8,995 bases of DNA from an uncultured Eubacterium sp. (GTDB lineage: Bacteria > Bacillota_A > Clostridia > Lachnospirales > Lachnospiraceae): contig CAOKJJ010000191.1 of the NCBI GenBank assembly GCA_948468465.1, positions 1 through 8,995 on the forward strand. The letters are read 5' to 3'. Every line of letters starts with the position of its first letter. Within the stretch, counting starts at the first letter, position 1. Positions 1-8,995 of this stretch are shown in pieces. The notes under the pieces were generated by a model that made no database searches, was not told where the DNA came from, and worked only from the letters and a program-made list of their open reading frames with translations. A program made the translations under genes and the position numbers.

Positions 1-25
1 CTGGAGTAGGAGCCGAAATCCAGGC
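1..25 (+). repeat. Terminal 25-bp direct repeat, left copy
   Basis: The first 25 bases are identical to the last 25 bases of the window (8971-8995), in the same orientation. This copy is also the tip of the left inverted repeat. The identity runs exactly from one end of the window to the other, so the true repeat may be longer. Confidence 0.95.
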
Positions 26-130
26 CCCGCCCCTCATCCAGCGTCCGGATAGCCACAAAAGAAACGCAACACAATGTCAATTCTGCTGCATAATATTAAA
101 ATTTTGCCACCTTGCGCAAGAAATGTTTTT
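1..130. repeat. Left inverted repeat (imperfect, about 130 bp)
   Basis: Reading inward, this matches the reverse complement of 8947-8814. The outer 15 bp (ctggagtaggagccg) are identical. After a diverged 25/26-bp stretch, positions 41-97 match with two substitutions and one single-base indel, including 21 identical bases (acaatgtcaattctgctgca plus t) at 71-91. A weaker match continues to about 129, i.e. to the stop codon of the last gene. It carries a perfect palindrome cttgcgcaag (111-120) that the right copy lacks. No transposase motif, U-tract terminator or reading frame explains it. There is no clear rho-independent terminator for the operon in this stretch. Confidence 0.85.
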
Positions 131-2822
131 AAATGCCAAATGTTTCACATTCCTCTTCGATCAAAACCTCCCCGGACAGTCCAAACGGTTCGATCGGCGT
201 ATACTGTGAAAAGAACTCTTTGTTTTCATTTCCAAGTGTATTGACCACCTCTATCGCCAACTCATTCTTCCCTTCCAAAAGTGCCTCCGTAATTTCCACT
301 CTATACGGTGGACAGATGCGGACGCCAACGCTTGTTCCATTCAAAAATACTTCCGCGGTTTCATAAACTGTGCCGAGATTCAAAAACACTCTGCCGGAAT
401 CTTTTATCTTCCATGTAAACGTATGCTCATACCGCAGGATACCTGTCCGGTCTGCGAACTCCGGCTTGCAGGAGAGCGGAACAAGCTCTGTGATGGTCCC
501 GACCTTCGTAAACCCGGACGCATCCGGATATCCCGTATAGCTTTGCGCATCCGCAAAGGAAACGTTCCATTCTCCATGCAAAGCCTCTTTCTTTTGCACA
601 GTCCCCTGCCATGCCTGCTGCATCGGATACCCGTCCCAGTCGTCCTGCAGGAGGATGACCATGGATTCATAAGGCTTTAAGCATACGGAAACATACATGC
701 ATTCTTTTTCGCGGCGGACAGACAGCAGGCGCAGCGTATTCGTAAATGCGTCGTAAACGGCGGGAATCTGCGTTCCCGGAATCGAAAGTTCGGTTTTTAG
801 TTCCTTTGACGGATGTTCCTGAAACAGCATGTACACCTCGCCGTCCGGCTGTATGTAGTGATAACAGACCAGATCTTTTTGCTTTTCTTTCGTCCTTACC
901 GTTTTCCATTTCTCACAGGCATCCGCGACCTCTTTTAACGGGATGCAGGACGCCTGCTGCTTCAGCTGTTCTAACAATTCCAGGCTGCCGCCCGTAATCC
1001 CTGACGGATAAGCATCCGCAAAAAAGACCGGAACCTGGTTCTTACACAAGGCAAGCAGTTTTTTCGCCATTTGATCCGGAATGGTTTTCATTGCAGGTAC
1101 GATAAGGCATTGATAACGGTTTTTGTTTACTGAAAATGACTGCTGATTCATTTTCTGTTCTGTCAGGTCATCCAGCGATACGACTGCTGCGCCGATTTGA
1201 TTTGTGTCCAGTTCCCTGAGCACCAGTTCCAAAGGCTGTATCTGGCTGATCCATTCCCCTTCCGCCGGATACAGGACCGCCACAGCGGCATCCTGTATGC
1301 CTCCCTGCAGTAAATGGCACATCCTTTGCATATATCTGATCAGGATATGGAAATATCGAAACTGCGGATTATGCCCTCCCGCGTAAAAATGCGGTGCACA
1401 GTCCCAGTCCGGATATTGTTTTGGGTTAAACGCGTGCGGGACAAAATAATTGATGCCTCTGACAAGCAGATGGTCCGTAATCCACTTCATCCATTTAAGC
1501 CCTTCGTTCCATCCATAGGCGCCAAAGGCTTCGCACAGGGCTATCCCTTGTTTTTTTGGATCATTGTGTGCAATCGACGCACCCAGACGTGCCAGCGCAT
1601 AATGATAAAACACGCCGTCATTTCCGCCTGTCGCAAATGCGTCATGATGAAACGCGTATCCCGGCGCAATCTGATTCGCGATTACATCAATTCCGGAAAA
1701 GGACTGCCCCTTTTGCGCCCGAAACAGATGTCCGGCGCCATATCCAAGACGCATATGCGCCCCGTTGTCCTCAATGTGATGCCCTATATATTTTACACCG
1801 TGTTCCTGACACCAGCTGCCAAGCACCTGCGTGAAATTTTCCGCATAGAGCGTTGTAATCGTATCCATATAGGCATAGCGGACTTCTTCCATCGTCTGAT
1901 CTGAAGAATCAGCAAATAAAAACGGCAGATACTGCTTCGGAAACGGCAGAAGCTTGTCTAAATCTTCGCGCCATGGCAGTACCATTTGCGCACGTCCGAT
2001 GCTTTTATCCATTCCCTTGGCATTGCCGAACCGTGGCTCATCGGAAAAAAACGCGGTGATTGTCGTGCCAAAATCATCTTTAAAGTGCGCGTAATGCGGT
2101 TCGTATACCGCTTCGATCAATACCTGGGTGGCTTCTTTGATCAGAGGATTCAGGTAGTCTTTGGTACTCTCTTCCCCGCCTGCACGCGTCGTAAACATCA
2201 CGAATACGCTCCAGTTCCCTTCCGGAATATCCCAGTATAAGATCCCATCCTGAATCTGATCCGTAAGTTCTATGAACGTCTGCGGCAATACCGCATCCAT
2301 CCTGGCATCTGTCCTGACATCTGTCCTGGCACCCATCCCGACATCTATCCCAGTCGCAGCCTCATCCGCGCGCTGCGCCGCGTAGATCCCGAGTATCGTA
2401 TCCTGGCTTCTGTCCTCTTTGCTGCCGGGCCTGCCTTTTAAAAAGCGCATATTCAGCCTTGCGTACTGCAGCGGGCCTACGACGTCAAAGCGCCGGCAGT
2501 CCAGATACGTTTTCAAATACTGCGGATATTTTTCCGCCACAAGCCCATTGGCATACCCGGTTGGGAAATGGGAGTCGTCTAAAATCCACACCTCCATCTG
2601 CGCTTTCTTTGCCTTTTGGATAATGAATCCAACATCTTCCCACCACTTTTCTTTTACAAACTCCGGATGCGGCCGTGCTTCCACACAGACGCCGCCGCAC
2701 CCGCACGCATGAATCTGATCCATATATTCGGACAAAATCTCTTTGTTTTCCCCATGCTGCCAGAAAAACGGTACAACCGCATTTTTTTCCTGTCCGCACA
2801 GAACCTCCTTTAACCGCTCCAT
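129..2822 (-). CDS. Large GH106-like (alpha-L-rhamnosidase-type) glycosidase with C-terminal jelly roll (897 aa)
   Basis: Last gene of the operon. Its N-terminal barrel has PFFWQHGENKEIL (18-30), VCVEARPHPEF (45-55) and VWILDDSHFPTGYANG (78-93). This set is typical of large Clostridial glycosyl hydrolases related to GH106. Acidic candidates for catalysis are Asp261/Glu262 in FFSDEPRF and Glu431 in LCEAFGAYGW. A linker or beta region follows. Residues about 745-890 then form a jelly roll of the GH2 sugar-binding type, with GRVFLNLGTVYETAEVFLNGT (810-830) as its clearest strand pair. No signal peptide, so cytoplasmic, unlike many secreted Bacteroidetes relatives. Residues 158-177 are an in-frame five-copy tetrapeptide repeat encoded by a 12-bp minisatellite. 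ATG 2822 has AGAGGGGA (2831-2838) 8 nt upstream. The stop codon touches the left inverted repeat. Rhamnose specificity is inferred from family resemblance only. Confidence 0.7.
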   Translation of the reverse strand: MERLKEVLCGQEKNAVVPFFWQHGENKEILSEYMDQIHACGCGGVCVEARPHPEFVKEKWWEDVGFIIQKAKKAQMEVWILDDSHFPTGYANGLVAEKYPQYLKTYLDCRRFDVVGPLQYARLNMRFLKGRPGSKEDRSQDTILGIYAAQRADEAATGIDVGMGARTDVRTDARMDAVLPQTFIELTDQIQDGILYWDIPEGNWSVFVMFTTRAGGEESTKDYLNPLIKEATQVLIEAVYEPHYAHFKDDFGTTITAFFSDEPRFGNAKGMDKSIGRAQMVLPWREDLDKLLPFPKQYLPFLFADSSDQTMEEVRYAYMDTITTLYAENFTQVLGSWCQEHGVKYIGHHIEDNGAHMRLGYGAGHLFRAQKGQSFSGIDVIANQIAPGYAFHHDAFATGGNDGVFYHYALARLGASIAHNDPKKQGIALCEAFGAYGWNEGLKWMKWITDHLLVRGINYFVPHAFNPKQYPDWDCAPHFYAGGHNPQFRYFHILIRYMQRMCHLLQGGIQDAAVAVLYPAEGEWISQIQPLELVLRELDTNQIGAAVVSLDDLTEQKMNQQSFSVNKNRYQCLIVPAMKTIPDQMAKKLLALCKNQVPVFFADAYPSGITGGSLELLEQLKQQASCIPLKEVADACEKWKTVRTKEKQKDLVCYHYIQPDGEVYMLFQEHPSKELKTELSIPGTQIPAVYDAFTNTLRLLSVRREKECMYVSVCLKPYESMVILLQDDWDGYPMQQAWQGTVQKKEALHGEWNVSFADAQSYTGYPDASGFTKVGTITELVPLSCKPEFADRTGILRYEHTFTWKIKDSGRVFLNLGTVYETAEVFLNGTSVGVRICPPYRVEITEALLEGKNELAIEVVNTLGNENKEFFSQYTPIEPFGLSGEVLIEEECETFGI
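2293..2352. repeat. In-frame 12-bp minisatellite, five units
   Basis: Five consecutive 12-bp units (2293, 2305, 2317, 2329, 2341), of the form gcatctgtcctg with one to several changes each. On the minus strand they encode residues 158-177 of the large glycosidase as five tetrapeptides: GIDV, GMGA, RTDV, RTDA, RMDA. Because 12 is a multiple of 3, loss or gain of units would not break the frame. Confidence 0.9.
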
Positions 2823-2849
2823 ATGCCGATTCCCCTCTTTCTTTTTGTA

Positions 2850-5629
<2,780 letters not shown>

Positions 5630-5645
5630 ATGCTTTCCCTTCTTT

Positions 5646-5719
5646 CTGATTATTTTTTTCTTATCTAATTATTTCTTTTTTACTGACCATTTCTTTTTTC
5701 TGATTATTTCGTGTTTTTT
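5646..5719. repeat. Degenerate 17-20-bp tandem repeat between the two DUF4038 genes
   Basis: Four units beginning ctgat/ctaat/ctgac at 5646, 5665, 5683 and 5700, each followed by tatttcttttttt-like sequence; a fifth partial start is at 5720. On the mRNA strand this is an A-rich, G-poor tract. The last unit runs into the final codons of the upstream gene. It has no hairpin and no open frame of note. It separates genes 2 and 3 and could influence translation or RNA processing, but that is inference. Confidence 0.7.
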
Positions 5720-7320
5720 CTGACGATGAGACACCAGTCTTCCTGATCCGGTTTCACTGGAATGTCCCAGGTATTTGTCTGTACTTCAAATTCATGGATT
5801 TTGGCATCATACTGTCCGCTTCGCGGGTCAAACCACTGCATTTGATAAACACCCGGAAGAAAACCTTGCACCGCGCCGCCCTTTCTGGCCGCCTGCGGAT
5901 AATAAAATACCCAGCGCTCCCGGTCTTTGGTAACGGTAATCAAAGGCATTTTCTTTCCAAACGGATTGCCGTCCGCTTCCTGTTTTGTCTGATCAAACGT
6001 ATGATTCATGGTATGATACGGATACAGCTCCCAGAACTTTTGCTCTTCATAAAATCTGCGCATATATCCCATCTGCGCACCGCCCGGAGCGTCAATCGCC
6101 TCCGCCCATGTAATATCAAACCGGTTAAACACAGACATCGGATTGTCCTGTCCTTTTTCCCAGACCACATCCCAGATACCCTGCGCCCCATACGTATAAC
6201 CGCAGCCGCCGGCCTGCATGGACAGATAAGCAACCCGCCTTACCATCGCGTCCGTACACAGCCGGGTGCCGTTTTCTTCCAGCGTTGAACAGTATTCGTA
6301 AAAGGCTTCCCCTTCCACAAAAGGCTTATTGCCATATTTCTTTAAAAACGCAAGATAGTCATTTGCCCGCACCACATAATCTCCATGCCCTGCCTGATTC
6401 AGGGTAAAGTCCATCCAGTCTTCCTCCTGATAATAACAGGCAAACGGACGTTCGTTCGTATAATGCGCAGTCATCGGATGATGGTAGCTGTCAGACACAT
6501 GTATCGTCAGCGCCACTTTTCTCCAAGCTTCTATATAAAACGGCTGCTTTGCCTTATCATATCCGCCCGTCTCTCCGGCAAGCGTCCATACGATCGGCAG
6601 CGCACCGTAACGGGCGATGATATAACGGGCGAGCTGCTTATATTTTTCTTCCTGATTCTCAATCGACATAAACCATGCCAGCCCTAAGGCATTCACAATC
6701 CCTTTGTCCGCCAGATAATACATTCTGCGGTCCAGCTCGTTTTGATAAAACTCCACATTTGGCAGGCCCGCCTCATCCCAGTAAAAACGATTTCCGCCCA
6801 TGCACGCATCACTGCGTAAATTGGTCTGATAGACCGTATAGCCCTGTGCGGCACGCTTATCAATCATGCCCCGGAACATACTGTCCATGGCCGGATGATT
6901 GGACGCATCCCATTTTTCCCGGTAAGCAAACTCCCAGTGCGTATCCCCCAGCCAGAAAAACGGCGTCCCGTCCGCATAAGTAAAATACCGCTGATCCTCA
7001 CTGATCTTTAAAAATCCATGCTTATAAATGTCCAGACCGCCTGTATACGGAATGCACTCCACCTGTCCCGTGATATGATCCAAACCGGAATCTTCCCTGG
7101 CACTTAGCCGATAACTCCAGATGCCTGTCTCGGTCGGCGCAAATGAAACCACATAGCTTCTCCCGCCGTCCCAATAAGCTTCTCTTGTAACCACTCTGCC
7201 GGACGGCGCTGTAAAAGCCGCCGTAACCGTACAGTCTAAAAAAGGATTTTCATAGCTTTTGCTGCTCTCAAATTCCAGACAAACCACTCTGTATCGCTGT
7301 ACGCGATGAATCTCATTCAT
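5704..7320 (-). CDS. DUF5060-DUF4038 glycosidase, apiosidase (GH140)-like (538 aa)
   Basis: Three-part protein. An N-terminal beta-sandwich (about residues 3-90, DUF5060 type) is followed by a DUF4038/apiosidase-like TIM barrel (about 100-435) and a C-terminal beta domain (about 455-535) of the kind that closes this family. Barrel landmarks are FFWLGDTHWEF (121-131), IVWTLAGETGG (243-253), KPFVEGEAFYEY (332-343) and TYGAQGIWDV (376-385). By alignment with the next gene, Glu250 takes the acid/base position and Glu338 the nucleophile position. Characterised GH140 enzymes act on apiose in rhamnogalacturonan II, but DUF4038 proteins are broad, so the sugar is uncertain. No signal peptide is present. 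I chose ATG 7320 over an in-frame TTG at 7326: the ATG has AAAGGGGG about 8 nt upstream, whereas the TTG would sit about 2 nt from that site and overlaps the preceding stop codon. Confidence 0.8.
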   Translation of the reverse strand: MNEIHRVQRYRVVCLEFESSKSYENPFLDCTVTAAFTAPSGRVVTREAYWDGGRSYVVSFAPTETGIWSYRLSAREDSGLDHITGQVECIPYTGGLDIYKHGFLKISEDQRYFTYADGTPFFWLGDTHWEFAYREKWDASNHPAMDSMFRGMIDKRAAQGYTVYQTNLRSDACMGGNRFYWDEAGLPNVEFYQNELDRRMYYLADKGIVNALGLAWFMSIENQEEKYKQLARYIIARYGALPIVWTLAGETGGYDKAKQPFYIEAWRKVALTIHVSDSYHHPMTAHYTNERPFACYYQEEDWMDFTLNQAGHGDYVVRANDYLAFLKKYGNKPFVEGEAFYEYCSTLEENGTRLCTDAMVRRVAYLSMQAGGCGYTYGAQGIWDVVWEKGQDNPMSVFNRFDITWAEAIDAPGGAQMGYMRRFYEEQKFWELYPYHTMNHTFDQTKQEADGNPFGKKMPLITVTKDRERWVFYYPQAARKGGAVQGFLPGVYQMQWFDPRSGQYDAKIHEFEVQTNTWDIPVKPDQEDWCLIVRKNTK

Positions 7321-7322
7321 AT

Positions 7323-8792
7323 TCAAAGCCCCCTTTCTCTCGCAAGGGAAACTGCCAGCCGCACAAGTGTCTCACCGTCTTGCGCACAGATAAATCCTGC
7401 GGAAATCTGTTCTTTTGTATGTTCGATACAGAGCTTTTCATAATTGGCAAGACTGCCGTAAAGCTCTTTTAAAAAGGCAGGCGAAAACGCTTCCTGATGC
7501 CCAAACAACGGATCCTGATCAGACGAAGGATCTACAAAGCTCTGGCCCGGCTCCACCATGCTGGACGCATAATACCGCCCGGTCGGATAGTCCAGCAGAC
7601 ACGTACGCAGCCCGCCTACCGTATTGCCAAACACATCTTTCCGGTTATTTCCGCTTGCATCCGCCGGTATTCTCCTACAGCTGTTAGGGCCTCTTCCTTC
7701 CCTGACCCAGCAAAACAGATTCCGAAAAGCACCCGCAAATAAAATCTGGGACGGATAATCATTTCCATGCGCATGTTTTCCAATATACGCAGGCAGCATG
7801 CCGATTCTCTTCAAATCCTGATCTTCCTTATAATAATCGACATAACTGTACATCGTATCATGGCTGGCTCCGGTCACTTCATACTCACGATACAGAAAAT
7901 ACGGATAATCACTGTCCGCCCGTTTTGTCCGAAACGCGTCAAACCCATTGTTTTCACTTTCCGTCTGCACGGATATGAAAGGCTGTTCCACATGCTCCAC
8001 CCGCCGCAAGCGAAAATGATAATCCATCAAAGCTTCATATTGATTCACCGGGACAATCAGATTCCTTACCCCGCCGCCGGCCAGGTATCCGTCAAACACC
8101 TGTCCGTCTCTTTTCACTTCTTTCCGGTACGCAAAGCTGTTGACATAACGGAACAGATAACACGCCGACTGCGACCAGCCCGTCAGATAAATATATCGGT
8201 TGTTTATCATACGCACCGGATTCATCGCATCCTGCCCACGAAGCAACCACGCCAAATCCGTAAGCATATCCCAAAACAGCCCCGTTTCATAATGAATATC
8301 CAGATCCGGCAAAATCTTCCGCTCTCTGATCTGCTCTTGCGTAAACGGAAACGGTTCATCCATACGCGGATTGGCCCAGGACAAACGGCCATAACGCGCT
8401 TCGTCAAACTCTTTGAGCTTAGCTATCGTATTCGGCTTGCTCGTAATGCCGACATAAATATCACCGTCACGCATCAGCTTTTCATATCCTAAGATCCACA
8501 TCCGTTCAATTTCCATAAAAGACGTTGGATTAATAATTTCTACCACAATATTGCCGCTGGCCCTGTCTGCCTGCTTTGGCATCCGCACGACCAGACGGTT
8601 TACATAGGGAACATCCCAGTCCCTGACCGCAACGTCTCCCATCTCTCCGATACTTTCATATATATTTGCGGTTCCTTCTATATAAAATTCTTTTTCGATA
8701 TATCCATATGTCTCAAAATCAATGTAACGCGCAGCGCTCGCAAACGGGTAGCTGGAGGCGCTTATCGGAATTTCCTGCAAACTTTTTATCAT
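7323..8792 (-). CDS. Alpha/beta-hydrolase-domain protein, putative serine esterase (489 aa)
   Basis: First gene of the operon. The protein looks like the large 'alpha/beta hydrolase domain' family (Abhydrolase_10 type), whose substrates are mostly unknown. A nucleophile elbow GWSQSA lies at residues 205-210, with Ser207 the likely nucleophile. VQTESE (275-280, probably Glu278) and GASH (308-311, His311) are the likely acid and base. The C-terminal stretch around 392-411 (VGGLRTCLLDYPTGRYYASS) also fits the family. No signal peptide or membrane segment is seen, so it should be cytoplasmic. The ATG is preceded by AAAGGAGA (8800-8807) at 7-8 nt, so the start is well supported. Its stop lies 2 nt before the start of the next gene, which implies translational coupling. 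Given four glycosidase neighbours, I infer removal of an acyl or methyl ester from the imported glycan. The fold and triad are visible; the substrate is not. Confidence 0.8.
   Translation of the reverse strand: MIKSLQEIPISASSYPFASAARYIDFETYGYIEKEFYIEGTANIYESIGEMGDVAVRDWDVPYVNRLVVRMPKQADRASGNIVVEIINPTSFMEIERMWILGYEKLMRDGDIYVGITSKPNTIAKLKEFDEARYGRLSWANPRMDEPFPFTQEQIRERKILPDLDIHYETGLFWDMLTDLAWLLRGQDAMNPVRMINNRYIYLTGWSQSACYLFRYVNSFAYRKEVKRDGQVFDGYLAGGGVRNLIVPVNQYEALMDYHFRLRRVEHVEQPFISVQTESENNGFDAFRTKRADSDYPYFLYREYEVTGASHDTMYSYVDYYKEDQDLKRIGMLPAYIGKHAHGNDYPSQILFAGAFRNLFCWVREGRGPNSCRRIPADASGNNRKDVFGNTVGGLRTCLLDYPTGRYYASSMVEPGQSFVDPSSDQDPLFGHQEAFSPAFLKELYGSLANYEKLCIEHTKEQISAGFICAQDGETLVRLAVSLARERGL
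7329..7336 (-). promoter_or_regulatory. Ribosome-binding site deciding the start of the DUF5060-DUF4038 gene
   Basis: AAAGGGGG on the minus strand lies 8 nt before ATG 7320, inside the last codons of the upstream esterase gene. It favours ATG 7320 over the in-frame TTG at 7326. Confidence 0.75.
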
Positions 8793-8799
8793 AATGCTT

Positions 8800-8807
8800 T
8801 CTCCTTT
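8800..8807 (-). promoter_or_regulatory. Ribosome-binding site of the first operon gene
   Basis: AAAGGAGA on the minus strand, 7 nt before ATG 8792. It is the strongest Shine-Dalgarno match in the window and lies just outside the right inverted repeat. Confidence 0.8.
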
Positions 8808-8813
8808 CGGGGC

Positions 8814-8947
8814 TTAAAACGATTTCCTGCACAAAATGGCGAAAATTCAATATCATGCAGCAGAATTGACATTGTGGTGCGTTTCTTTTGGTGGCTATCC
8901 GGACGCCGGTGAGGGGGAAATGACCTGGCTTGCGGCTCCTACTCCAG
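8814..8947. repeat. Right inverted repeat (imperfect, about 130 bp)
   Basis: Counterpart of positions 1-130 in opposite orientation. It occupies the upstream region of the operon and ends about 20 nt before the start codon of the first gene, just outside its ribosome-binding site. Relative to the left copy it has one extra base at 8890 and a diverged block at 8907-8932. Any promoter for the operon within this window would have to lie in or beyond this repeat. I could not find a convincing -35/-10 pair facing the operon. Confidence 0.85.
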
Positions 8948-8994
8948 AATGCTTAGGGATTCTTAACATTCTGGAGTAGGAGCCGAAATCCAGG
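8924..8994. other. Large hairpin / near-palindrome upstream of the operon
   Basis: Arms 8924-8951 and 8967-8994 pair over 28 bp with two mismatches; the inner 19 bp (cggctcctactccagaatg and its complement) are perfect. The loop is 15 nt (8952-8966, cttagggattcttaa). On the minus strand the stem is not followed by a T-run, so it does not look like a standard intrinsic terminator for an upstream gene. If transcribed, it would form a strong stem in the operon leader about 130 nt before the first start codon. It arises because a right repeat tip faces a left-type repeat tip. Confidence 0.85.
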
Positions 8995-8995
8995 C
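8971..8995 (+). repeat. Terminal 25-bp direct repeat, right copy
   Basis: Exact direct copy of positions 1-25, lying 23 bp beyond the tip of the right inverted repeat. It is either the start of a further repeat copy or the overlap of a circular or repeat-limited sequence. It also forms one arm of the hairpin at 8924-8994. Confidence 0.95.

Noticed and set aside
1..60. Minus-strand open frame in the left repeat (reads VAIRTLDEGRGLDFGSYS), possibly the start of a gene beyond the window.
   Set aside because: No good start or ribosome-binding site, and the homologous right copy does not keep the frame. It could only be judged with sequence to the left.
111..120. Palindrome cttgcgcaag after the operon as a terminator.
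   Set aside because: Only a 5-bp arm with no loop and no adjacent T-run on the minus strand; too weak for an intrinsic terminator.
1314..1904. Long plus-strand frame of 196 codons.
   Set aside because: Lies wholly antisense to the large glycosidase, whose motifs are clear; no ribosome-binding site and no recognisable domain.
7767..8492. Long plus-strand frame of 241 codons.
   Set aside because: Antisense to the esterase, basic and low in domain signal; a shadow frame.
8948..8970. Integron attC-like or CRISPR-like element at the right end.
   Set aside because: The core-site pattern of attC is not met, and there is one spacer only, with no repeat-spacer periodicity and no cas or integrase gene.
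8836..8979. Small plus-strand open frame of 47 codons (MAKIQYHAAEL...) crossing the right repeat and hairpin.
   Set aside because: No Shine-Dalgarno site, and the left repeat copy breaks the same frame with a stop and a single-base indel, so there is no sign of selection for coding.

Overview
The window holds one compact minus-strand operon of five genes for intracellular breakdown of glycans or glycosides. It is framed almost exactly by a pair of imperfect inverted repeats of about 130 bp. The plus strand has no convincing gene. Purine-rich Shine-Dalgarno sites before all five genes, roughly balanced base composition, and protein families common in gut Clostridia point to a Firmicute, most likely Lachnospiraceae-like. 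This is inference; there is no rRNA or marker gene to confirm it.

Layout in the direction of transcription (right to left): 8995-8793 is the upstream region, with a strong hairpin and the right inverted repeat. Next come an alpha/beta-hydrolase-domain serine esterase (8792-7323), a DUF5060+DUF4038 apiosidase-like glycosidase (7320-5704), a second shorter DUF4038/GH140-like glycosidase (5629-4370), a GH1 6-phospho-beta-glucosidase-type enzyme (4364-2925), and a large GH106-like (alpha-L-rhamnosidase-type) glycosidase with a C-terminal jelly roll (2822-129). The left inverted repeat (130-1) starts at the stop codon of the last gene. Genes 1/2 and 3/4 are separated by only 2 and 5 nt. Junctions 2/3 (74 nt) and 4/5 (102 nt) are filled with degenerate tandem repeats.

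How the genes may work together: none of the five proteins shows a signal peptide or membrane segment, so the set should act in the cytoplasm on an imported, branched and acylated plant-type oligosaccharide or glycoside. The esterase would remove an ester group, the GH140-like and GH106-like enzymes would remove apiose-, rhamnose- or similar branch sugars, and the GH1 enzyme would cleave a (probably phosphorylated) beta-glucoside. The substrate is inferred only. No transporter or regulator lies inside the repeats.

The most unusual points are the inverted-repeat frame around a complete operon and the exact identity of the first and last 25 bases of the window. These could reflect a circular or tandem unit, a mobile cassette, or an assembly break in a dispersed repeat. 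Smaller points are an in-frame 12-bp minisatellite inside the last gene and a duplication of the 3' end of the GH1 gene.
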